DNA of 23,432 nt from JAAYXS01 sp043820985 (GTDB lineage: Bacteria; Planctomycetota; Phycisphaerae; UBA1845; Fen-1342): the NCBI GenBank assembly GCA_043820985.1, contig JBDRDH010000104.1, positions 1 through 23,432 of the forward strand, read 5' to 3'. Of this stretch, positions 8,297 through 15,117 are shown one piece after another. How positions within the stretch are numbered: the first letter of the stretch is position 1; each line of letters begins with the position of its first letter. A program made the position numbers and the translations under genes. The notes under the pieces are model-generated. The model was not told where the DNA came from, made no database searches, and saw only the letters and a program-made list of their open reading frames with translations.

Positions 8297-9502
8297 TCAA
8301 CTATCTTCTTCCGCCAGCCCCTGTAAATACGGTAACAGAACTTCACGCCGCGTGGCGCGCGTCGCACTCTGTTTACTATCCTGCCTGTTCAATTCATCAT
8401 CACTCGAATCAAACAGCGACGAATAAGCGAAGATGCAGAAGTTCCCCGTTCGCTCCCGGGCCAGCTCGATCTGCTCCTGAACCACTCCCGCCGCCGCGCA
8501 CGCCGCTTTATCCGGGTGACGACCAAACCACAATCCGGGTACCACCGGCACCGCCGGTCGGTCCTCCAGCCATGGATCGATGCGTCCGACGAACACCTCC
8601 GGACTGTCCGTGTAATCCATCAGAATCACCGCGTCCATGATCCCCTGGTCCATCCACGCCCGACCGTCCTGATAGTGGTCCAGGGCCCGCTCGCGAACCG
8701 ACCCCACGGCCGCCGTTAGCACCGCCTCTGGCCGCGTTCGCCGCAACATCTTGTGAATGTCCACCACCAATTGCGTCACCTGTTCCGTGCGCCACTGATT
8801 CCACGCCTCGCGATCATCATCCGGCGCCAGCCCGGTCTGCTCCTGGTAAAGCGCCAGCGTCCGCTCGTCGCGCGGGTAATCCAGCCCCGAGCCGCGTGGT
8901 ATGGCCGGATGTTCGTTCGGAAAACGAATGTAATCCAGGTGCAAGCCGTCAATTTCGTAACGCGCCGCCAGGTCCTCAAACACATCGACAATGTATTCGC
9001 GCACTTCCGGCAAACACGGATTCAGACTGACATAGAAACTCGACAGCTTCTGCCGCTCGCCGTGCTGGTCGTACCAGAACCACTCCGGATGCTGGTGATA
9101 AAGTTGCTCCGGATTCGTCGGCGGCGTCGTACCACGCCAGGCCGGCATGACGTTCACATACGCGTGCAGTTCGATCCCGCGCGCATGCGCCTCGTCGCAA
9201 GCCACTGTCAGCGGATCGAAGCCCGGATCTTCTCCACCAAGTTCGTCCGCCCACGGCTCGAAATTCGATTGATAAAACGCCGTCCCGTTCCCTCGCACCT
9301 GAAACAGCACGGCATTAAACCCGGCATCCGCGCAGTTTTCCACGATCCGGCTGACGTCCTCGGCCGTCTTGTAGTCAAACCGCGTCACCCAGATCGCCCG
9401 CATCGGCTCCGTCACCCGCGGACCAACACACCCTGCCAGCGTAACGATTACCGTGATCAAGCCCACCAACGCCAATCCCCTGATCCACTCACGCCTGGTC
9501 AT
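8297..9502 (-). CDS. GHL10-family lipoprotein, DigH/YngK-like glycan hydrolase
   Basis: The 401-residue protein begins with a lipoprotein signal peptide ending in the lipobox LAGC (Cys25), so it should be membrane-anchored. Residues 32-385 form a GHL10 (former DUF187) TIM-barrel: MRAIWVTRFDY at the start, FNAVLFQVRGNG near residue 62, GIELHAYVNVMPAW near 109 and YEIDGLHLDYIRFP at 182-195, with Asp185 and Asp190 in the conserved strand. Length and lipidation match E. coli DigH (YddW), which digests peptide-free peptidoglycan strands. The ATG at 9502 has GAGGTG 7 nt upstream. It lies 33 nt after the symporter gene and is probably co-transcribed with it and murQ. It is a different subtype from the dockerin-tailed GHL10 gene at 1361-3064: lipid-anchored, and without the regulatory-like and dockerin-like domains. 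Substrate is inferred from family and context. Confidence 0.83.
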   Translation of the reverse strand: MTRREWIRGLALVGLITVIVTLAGCVGPRVTEPMRAIWVTRFDYKTAEDVSRIVENCADAGFNAVLFQVRGNGTAFYQSNFEPWADELGGEDPGFDPLTVACDEAHARGIELHAYVNVMPAWRGTTPPTNPEQLYHQHPEWFWYDQHGERQKLSSFYVSLNPCLPEVREYIVDVFEDLAARYEIDGLHLDYIRFPNEHPAIPRGSGLDYPRDERTLALYQEQTGLAPDDDREAWNQWRTEQVTQLVVDIHKMLRRTRPEAVLTAAVGSVRERALDHYQDGRAWMDQGIMDAVILMDYTDSPEVFVGRIDPWLEDRPAVPVVPGLWFGRHPDKAACAAAGVVQEQIELARERTGNFCIFAYSSLFDSSDDELNRQDSKQSATRATRREVLLPYLQGLAEEDS

Positions 9503-9535
9503 GCCACCACCTCACTCACCTCTGAACCCTGAACC

Positions 9536-11473
9536 CTATTCAACTCGCCTTCCGGCCAGCAAATAGCCCCAGATAAATGCGATACTGCTCCCGAAGGGCG
9601 CATACCAGGGCCAACTGATCGTCAACTGATTAACCGTCCCGCTCGCATCGGGTTCACTCTCCCAGAACCCGTAATAGCTCAGCCACAACATCAGTGCGAT
9701 TCCGGCCACCAGGATCAGCGTTTGCGGCCAATCCCTTATAACCAGGGTCACGGCTCGACGCCGCTGCTCGGTGACATCACTCAAACCCGCCACCAACTGC
9801 GCCTCGGACATGAGGTGCCAGATCCAGACCAGCAGCAGGATCACCGCGAATGTCCAGCAGACGACATGCGTCCAGGGCTGATGCCAGACGGTGGCGAATA
9901 CACACATCGCCGACAGCGGCCCGGAGTACATGAACCCGCGCCCGTTGATCTTCAAAGGCAGGAACGACAACGCGAAACCAGCCAGCAGCGCGCCCCCGGT
10001 ATAGCCGACCATGGCCAGAGCCAGGTTGAGGATGGAATCGTAGCGTTGCCGCACCTCGGCGGCGAAGTAGGCCATCAGGCACAGCACGACGCCCCAGAAC
10101 AACACCAGCAGCCGGCCGACCAGCACTGAGCGTCTGTCCTCGGCGGTGGCCGCGCCCTTCTCCGCCAGCTCTTCGACATTGCCGCCCAGGGATACAGCGA
10201 TGCCCTTGCCGCGCAGATAGCGCGCGCGCAATGGATTGTAGAATGCGGACATTACTACCTGACTGAGCGCCGTCAGAATACCCATCAGACTGGAAATCGC
10301 AGCGGCGAAAATGGCCGCGATGATCAGGCCCTTCAGCCCATTCGGAATCCGCTCGAGGATGAAGATCGGGAAGATGCGGTCTGGCGTTTTCTCAAACATC
10401 TCCAGCGCTTCGCCACGCAGGTTCGGGAAGTCCGGATGGGCCGGCGCCGCCAGGACCTCCGCCGGAGCGTCGGTTGGCGGCGTCTGCTGGTAATACGCAT
10501 ACAGTCCCACGCCGACTAGCATCACGGTAATGGTCACAACCTGGCTGAAGGTGCTGCTGATGATCGCCCAGCGGGCGTCCTTGGCGTTCTTGCAGCAGAA
10601 CATGCGCTGCGCCAGGAGCTGGTCGGTGCCGTAAGCTCCAAGGCCGCCCCACGTGCTGGCGATCGCCGCGGTCCAAATCGTGAATTGCCGCGCCGGGCTG
10701 AGGCTGAAGTCAAAGAATGTGAACTTGCCCCACGCCCCGCATCCCTGCGCCTCCCACCCCACGCGGAACATCTCGGGCAGCCCGCCGTTGAGGTGAAACG
10801 CGACGGTCCCCAGCGCCACCACGGCGCCTAGCAGGAATACCAGAAACAGGATGACGTCGGTCCATATGACCGTTGTAATCCCGCCAATGAGCGTCCAGCC
10901 GACGGCGACGATGCCGATCAGAATCGTGGCCCAGGCCAGTTCGTTGAGGCCGATGTGCGTCGCCATCCATGTCAGTTGGTCGCGCAGCACAACGATGACG
11001 ACCTCGGCGGTCAGGTAGACGCGCGCCGACTGGCCCAGGATCCCGCCCAGCGAGAACAGCACGGTCGTCATGCCCCGCACGTGCCCGCCGAGCTGGTTAC
11101 CCATGTAGTCGTACGGGCTGTATATCTCGCGCTTGTAGTACGCGGGAACCAGAACATAGCCTACGAGGATGCGCGCCAGAAGACACCCAATGAGGCCGAG
11201 TTGCAGGTAGGTGAAATTGCCCTCGGGCCCCATCTTGAACACGACGTATGGCACACTGACGAAAGTCACCGCGCTGATCTCGGTCGCGATGATCGACCCG
11301 CTCACCGCGTACCACGGCAGCTTGCGGCCACCGAGGAAGAAATCGCGCATTGTCGACTGTTTGCCCGCCAGCTTGGCACCCAGGTACGTGGTAATCGCCA
11401 GGTAGCCAACCACCACCGCCCAGTCGATCCAGGTAAACTGCGAACTGAGGGAAGCCAACATAAATTCATCCAT
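9536..11473 (-). CDS. Sodium/solute symporter (SSS family), candidate MurNAc or amino-sugar importer
   Basis: The 645-residue integral membrane protein has 13 or more hydrophobic segments, beginning with WIDWAVVVGYLAITTYLG near residue 15. Family signs include RDFFLGGRKLPWYAVSGSII near residue 43, ATEISAVTFVSVP just after it, and AAAISSLMGILTALSQVV in the eighth core helix, where the paired Ser residues usually help bind sodium. A hydrophilic loop (about residues 335-365) and a longer C-terminal part explain the length. The ATG at 11473 directly follows the murQ stop codon (TAAATG), so translational coupling with MurQ is likely. Position beside murQ suggests a MurNAc, anhydroMurNAc or small muropeptide substrate, taking the place of the PTS permease MurP of enterobacteria. 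I recall a similar arrangement in the murTKQ locus of Tannerella forsythia. Substrate is inference. Confidence 0.85.
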   Translation of the reverse strand: MDEFMLASLSSQFTWIDWAVVVGYLAITTYLGAKLAGKQSTMRDFFLGGRKLPWYAVSGSIIATEISAVTFVSVPYVVFKMGPEGNFTYLQLGLIGCLLARILVGYVLVPAYYKREIYSPYDYMGNQLGGHVRGMTTVLFSLGGILGQSARVYLTAEVVIVVLRDQLTWMATHIGLNELAWATILIGIVAVGWTLIGGITTVIWTDVILFLVFLLGAVVALGTVAFHLNGGLPEMFRVGWEAQGCGAWGKFTFFDFSLSPARQFTIWTAAIASTWGGLGAYGTDQLLAQRMFCCKNAKDARWAIISSTFSQVVTITVMLVGVGLYAYYQQTPPTDAPAEVLAAPAHPDFPNLRGEALEMFEKTPDRIFPIFILERIPNGLKGLIIAAIFAAAISSLMGILTALSQVVMSAFYNPLRARYLRGKGIAVSLGGNVEELAEKGAATAEDRRSVLVGRLLVLFWGVVLCLMAYFAAEVRQRYDSILNLALAMVGYTGGALLAGFALSFLPLKINGRGFMYSGPLSAMCVFATVWHQPWTHVVCWTFAVILLLVWIWHLMSEAQLVAGLSDVTEQRRRAVTLVIRDWPQTLILVAGIALMLWLSYYGFWESEPDASGTVNQLTISWPWYAPFGSSIAFIWGYLLAGRRVE

Positions 11474-12379
11474 TTACATCTGGGCCTTGATTATCCGGGC
11501 CACATGACCGTGATGTTTCGCCAGCAACTGCTCGGCTTCCGCGCGCGTGATCCCCTGAGCGTGCATCACCAACGCCGTCTTTACATGCCCCCCACTCTGC
11601 TTCAGCAGCTCGCCCGCCGCCGCCCGCTCCAATCCCGTCACCGTCATGATCATCCGCGTGCCACGATCGACCAGCTTGCGATTCTTGCTCGTATCAACGT
11701 CCACCATCAGGTTCTCGTACACCTTGCCGATCCGTATCATCGCCGTCGTGGTGACCATGTTGAGCACCATCTTGGTCGCGGTCCCCGCCTTCAGCCGCGT
11801 GCTGCCGGTCACCACCTCCGGACCGACCAGCACCCGAATGGATACATCGGCTTCATCCGCCACGTGTTCCTCGACCACGCATCCGAAGAACACCGTCCTG
11901 GCCCCGCGCGCCTTGGCCCGCGCGATCGCCCCATGCACGTAAGGCGTGGTCCCGCCAGTGGAGATGCCAAACACAACATCGTGCGGACCGATTTCCAGCT
12001 CGTCCATCCGCACGGCCCCATGCTCCGGAAAATCCTCGGCCCCTTCGATTGCGCGCCTTAGCGCTTCCCACCCGCCGGCAATATCACCCTGAACCATGCG
12101 CGGATCCGACAAAAACGTCGGCGGACATTCCGACGCATCCAGCACACCCAGCCGCCCACTGGTGCCGGCTCCGACGTAAATTAACCGCCCGCCGGCCTCA
12201 AATGCCGCCACTACCAATTCAATCGCTTTGCAAATATCCGCCCGCGCCGCCGCGACCGACTCCGCGATCGTCGCATCCTCGGCGTTAAGCAGATCCACGA
12301 TTTCAGCAATTGACATCCGGTCAAGATTGGTTGAGCGCGGGTTACGCAGCTCGGTCATCAAGTGTCCACGATCCTGCAT
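11474..12379 (-). CDS. murQ: N-acetylmuramic acid 6-phosphate etherase MurQ
   Basis: MurQ cleaves the lactyl ether of MurNAc-6-phosphate, giving GlcNAc-6-phosphate and D-lactate in the cytoplasm. The sequence has the SIS sugar-isomerase fold: RLIYVGAGTSGRLGVLDASE with the catalytic Glu in ASECPPTF, GAEDFPEHGA with the second key Glu, VVFGISTGGTTPYVHGAI, and the substrate-binding stretch TRLKAGTATKMVLNM. The C-terminus carries the small helical domain seen in MurQ (KQSGGHVKTALVM). Length from the ATG at 12379 is 301 residues, close to the E. coli enzyme. That start has TGGAG 8 nt upstream; an ATG at 12358 is an alternative, and a GTG at 12421 would add an atypical tail. It is first in the minus-strand series and its stop touches the symporter start. 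MurQ needs a phosphorylated substrate, and no kinase is present here. Confidence 0.93.
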   Translation of the reverse strand: MQDRGHLMTELRNPRSTNLDRMSIAEIVDLLNAEDATIAESVAAARADICKAIELVVAAFEAGGRLIYVGAGTSGRLGVLDASECPPTFLSDPRMVQGDIAGGWEALRRAIEGAEDFPEHGAVRMDELEIGPHDVVFGISTGGTTPYVHGAIARAKARGARTVFFGCVVEEHVADEADVSIRVLVGPEVVTGSTRLKAGTATKMVLNMVTTTAMIRIGKVYENLMVDVDTSKNRKLVDRGTRMIMTVTGLERAAAGELLKQSGGHVKTALVMHAQGITRAEAEQLLAKHHGHVARIIKAQM

Positions 12380-12468
12380 GCGCCACGCTCCACGGTGTGA
12401 GATACATATCCGCGCCCCCACGCATTAACCGGGATAGTGTCGCAGAATACCCGCCCCGCCGCAACGAC

Positions 12469-12497
12469 TTGTGACTCTTCCCGTCGAACCCTATAAG
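12469..12497 (+). promoter_or_regulatory. Likely sigma-70-type promoter for the lipoprotein amidase
   Basis: TTGTGA (12469-12474) and TATAAG (12492-12497) are separated by 17 nt. Transcription would start near 12504, so the AAGGAG ahead of the ATG at 12505 would not be in the mRNA. This supports translation from 12607 and makes 12505-12606 an untranslated leader of about 100 nt. Confidence 0.45.
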
Positions 12498-12540
12498 GAG
12501 CGCTATGAACCACATGACAGCGCTCACCAACCTGACCGGC

Positions 12541-12567
12541 AATCAGAACCCGAAGCGCCAGCGCGGG
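12541..12567 (+). repeat. Dispersed planctomycete-type repeat copy in the amidase leader
   Basis: The stretch contains CCCGAAGCGCCAGCG, matching inverted copies at 22182-22206, 23093-23118 and 23128-23153 (consensus about AATCCGAGCCCGAAGCGCRAGCG). Translated, it gives the NPKRQRG peptide I recall as a frequent artefact in planctomycete protein annotations. Confidence 0.6.
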
Positions 12568-12606
12568 CCAATGCGACCTCGCCCAAAATACCCCGGAGGC
12601 ACCAGA

Positions 12607-13695
12607 ATGCGCGTTCCATGTTGCTTGCTCACCCTGCTCGCCCTGACCATCATCGCCGCCGGCTGCCGAACACCGGCCCCCAAGGTCGATCCCATGTTAT
12701 CAGTCCATACCCTGCTACCCGAACCCAACAACTTCCTGGAGCAACGCATCGGCTCCAACGAATACCCCATCCCACCCTACGCCAAATACCTCGCAGGCGT
12801 CAAAATCTGCCTCGATCCCGGCCACGGCGGCGACGCCCACAAGGCCGGCTTCAAGCGCGGCCCCACCGGCGTCCGCGAGGCCGAGATGAACCTCCGCATC
12901 GCCCGCTACCTGCAAGCCCTGCTCGAAACCACCGGCGCCGAAGTACTCCTCACCCGCGACGGCGACGAGGAGGTCTCCCTCGCCGACCGCGCCGCCATTG
13001 CCAACGAATGGGGCGCCGACCTGTTCATCTCCCTCCACCACAACGCCATCGATAACAAGCCCCAGGTCAACCGCACCAGTGTCTGGTACCACAGCGACGT
13101 CGACTACCGCCCCGCCAACCTCGACCTGGCCCGCTATCTCTGGCACGGATTACACGACTCACTCGCCCTGCCGCAAATCACCGGCGTCCCGCTCAAGAGC
13201 GATAATCTGATGTACGACCGCGGTTTCGGCATCCTGCGCCACGCCGACGTCACCGCCGCCCTGTGCGAAAGCTCCTTCTTCACCAACCCCGATGAGGAAC
13301 AACGCCTCCGCGATCCCGAGTACAACCTGCTCGAGGCCTACGGGATCTTTATCGGCCTCGCCAAATACGCCTACGCCGGCCTGCCACGCGTAAATGTCAC
13401 GGGCCTGGTTGCTGGAATCAGTACCGGCGAACCCGACCAGCTCTTCCTCGAACTCGACGATGGCCTCCGCGCGCGCAAGTCCTGGGGCTCCGAGCGGCAA
13501 ATGATCCTCACCAGCTCCATCACCATCCGTATCGACGGCGAACACGTGCCATACACCTTTATCAACGACGGCTATATCCTGAGAGTTGAACTGCCCACTC
13601 CCCTCCAACCCGGCCCGCACGCCGTCGAAGTACAGTTCCAGAACATGTTCAAGAACTCGGTCTTGAATCCGCACTTCGTCATCGACGCACCCTAG
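12607..13695 (+). CDS. Lipoprotein N-acetylmuramoyl-L-alanine amidase (Amidase_3, AmiC-like)
   Basis: The 362-residue protein starts with a lipoprotein signal peptide whose lipobox IAAGC ends at Cys20. Residues 64-260 are an Amidase_3 zinc hydrolase: ICLDPGHGGD with His73, GVREAEMNLRIA with Glu91, LFISLHHNAID with His144 and LCESSFFTNPDEE with catalytic Glu221. It should cut the bond between MurNAc and L-Ala of the stem peptide. The last 95 residues form a beta-rich domain I do not recognise. The ATG at 12607 is chosen over 12505 because GGAGG lies 7 nt upstream and the signal peptide then begins at residue 1. The longer ORF would add 34 residues, part of them encoded by a dispersed repeat. 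It is divergent from murQ with about 225 bp between the starts. It is the second amidase in the window, smaller and lipid-anchored. Confidence 0.9.
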   Translation: MRVPCCLLTLLALTIIAAGCRTPAPKVDPMLSVHTLLPEPNNFLEQRIGSNEYPIPPYAKYLAGVKICLDPGHGGDAHKAGFKRGPTGVREAEMNLRIARYLQALLETTGAEVLLTRDGDEEVSLADRAAIANEWGADLFISLHHNAIDNKPQVNRTSVWYHSDVDYRPANLDLARYLWHGLHDSLALPQITGVPLKSDNLMYDRGFGILRHADVTAALCESSFFTNPDEEQRLRDPEYNLLEAYGIFIGLAKYAYAGLPRVNVTGLVAGISTGEPDQLFLELDDGLRARKSWGSERQMILTSSITIRIDGEHVPYTFINDGYILRVELPTPLQPGPHAVEVQFQNMFKNSVLNPHFVIDAP

Positions 13696-13717
13696 CAACC
13701 ACAACCCACATACAAAA

Positions 13718-13745
13718 CGGGCAGCCCGTTGCTCTGGGCTGCCCG
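13718..13745 (-). terminator. Rho-independent terminator of the pseudopilin gene
   Basis: A perfect 10-bp stem pairs CGGGCAGCCC (13718-13727) with GGGCTGCCCG (13736-13745) around an 8-nt loop. Read on the minus strand it is followed by TTTTGTATG, a short T-run, 43 nt past the pseudopilin stop. It may also stop plus-strand transcripts of the amidase gene, though no T-run follows on that side. Confidence 0.7.
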
Positions 13746-13787
13746 CTGGAATTCTCTGGTAAGATATCTCGACCGCTGGTTACCGTG

Positions 13788-14810
13788 CTATTGCCAGTAC
13801 GCCTGCCAGACCGGGCTGTTCTCGTTCGGATTGAGCTTGAGCGGATTCACGGTACCCGGGAAGCCATACAAAAGCTCGAAACCATTGGCGGTCAGGACCT
13901 TTGATTTCACCGGCACGGCATGCCCATCAAAGAAGACCGCGTTGGTCAGGCCGTCCTGCCGGCCGCGGCGAATCGTGGCGCATTGCGCGTCGCGATCATT
14001 ACTCGAGGTGAACGAGTACTCACGGTGCCGGCTGAAGTGTGGCGCGAAGTTCGGCAGAGCTTCGCCCGACCAGTCAAACTGGTACGGGCCTTCCTGCTGC
14101 AATTCCGGCGCATTAGCGTTGGCCCGCTTGCGGTACCAGGCGTCCGCGATCATCCATTCTTCCGCTGAGCGCTCTATTTTGCTGGTCGGCTGTGGGCGGT
14201 ATTTCTCCTCGAGCGCCACCACCTCTGGGGAAGCCCCGGCGTAGGCACTGAACCCAAAATAATATGGCGGTTTCGTCACCCGCACGTTATTCAACGTGCC
14301 CCCCTGCTCATTCTCCGCTCCAATGTTGTTGATTACGTAATGGGTCGGATAAACAGTATTGCCCGTGATGCTGTAGAACCGGTCAAAGTTTGAATCGGGA
14401 TTCACGCTGGCCGAAATCGGACACGTCGCCACTTGATCGGTCACGCTGTTCTTGAAGGTTGAACTGTCATTGAACGTACGTCGCAACATCCAGGTCAACT
14501 GCCGTTCGCGAAATCTATTGTTGGGCGGCGCTGGCAAGCCCGGCGATCCATCCCAGCCGTCCCAGCCGAGGTTGCGATACAACGCTGGGTGTAAACCGCC
14601 GGGTAGCGCGTCGTTCTCCTCCGCTGCATACGTCAGACACCCTTGGCCCAACGTGCGCAGGTTGCTCAGGCATTTCATGGCCTTCGTCTGGTCGCGGGCG
14701 CGGCCCAACGCCGGCAACAAAATCGAGATCAGCAGCGCAATGATAGCCACAACTACCAAGAGCTCGATCAGGGTGAATCCACTTCTCGGAGAGGTTTGTT
14801 TCTTTTGCAT
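13788..14810 (-). CDS. Planctomycete-type pseudopilin (prepilin N-terminal methylation domain)
   Basis: The 340-residue protein has a type IV pilin-like N-terminus: a short basic leader (MQKKQTSPRSG), then FTLIELLVVVAIIALLISIL, with prepilin peptidase expected to cut between Gly11 and Phe12. The rest resembles the large planctomycete pseudopilin group. Near the C-terminus NAVFFDGHAVPVK matches the DG end of the H-X9-DG processing-associated domain, but the expected His is replaced by Gln. The ATG at 14810 has GGCGGA about 9 nt upstream; ATGs at 14819 and 14873 are in frame, the last giving an unusually long leader. A terminator follows at 13718-13745 and a possible promoter lies at 14970-14998, so it is probably transcribed alone. 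These proteins are thought to belong to type II secretion-like envelope systems. A link to the peptidoglycan genes around it is not shown by the sequence. Confidence 0.85.
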   Translation of the reverse strand: MQKKQTSPRSGFTLIELLVVVAIIALLISILLPALGRARDQTKAMKCLSNLRTLGQGCLTYAAEENDALPGGLHPALYRNLGWDGWDGSPGLPAPPNNRFRERQLTWMLRRTFNDSSTFKNSVTDQVATCPISASVNPDSNFDRFYSITGNTVYPTHYVINNIGAENEQGGTLNNVRVTKPPYYFGFSAYAGASPEVVALEEKYRPQPTSKIERSAEEWMIADAWYRKRANANAPELQQEGPYQFDWSGEALPNFAPHFSRHREYSFTSSNDRDAQCATIRRGRQDGLTNAVFFDGHAVPVKSKVLTANGFELLYGFPGTVNPLKLNPNENSPVWQAYWQ

Positions 14811-14969
14811 GGTTCTCATTCCGCCTACGGTGTTACCGGCCGGGTCTACTGGGGTACTCCGTATGCCATACACTTCCTCAAAGTCGCGACCACCTGCCCC
14901 TCTGCGGGTGCCGACCGACTTTGCAGGGCATCCACTCTGCCCCCATCGTGCATGCCCTTACACATATTA

Positions 14970-14998
14970 AGTTTATCACATCCGGCTTTGTTCTTCAA
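14970..14998 (-). promoter_or_regulatory. Possible sigma-70-type promoter for the pseudopilin gene
   Basis: On the minus strand TTGAAG (14998-14993) and TAAACT (14975-14970) are spaced 17 nt. It would give a leader of about 150 nt. The roughly 300-bp gap between the pseudopilin and GH20 starts holds no ORF I can support. On the plus strand a weak TTGCCA (15082) and TAGGAT (15104) pair, 16 nt apart, may serve the GH20 gene. Confidence 0.35.
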
Positions 14999-15117
14999 AC
15001 AGAATTTAATCACCTGGCTATCAGGAAACTCGCGGATTAGGTTATTGGTTGGCACATCCCGGCACTAACCGCATATCACGATTGCCAGAAGCCTTGCTGA
15101 CGCTAGGATGACCACAA

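Noticed and set aside
12505..12606. 34-residue N-terminal extension of the lipoprotein amidase
   Set aside because: A promoter-like -10 box overlaps its ribosome-binding site, part of it is repeat-encoded, and a strong GGAGG plus lipoprotein signal mark 12607 as the start.
14811..15117. Riboswitch in the long pseudopilin leader
   Set aside because: Only a short GGGCAT/ATGCCC pairing was seen and no known aptamer core could be recognised.
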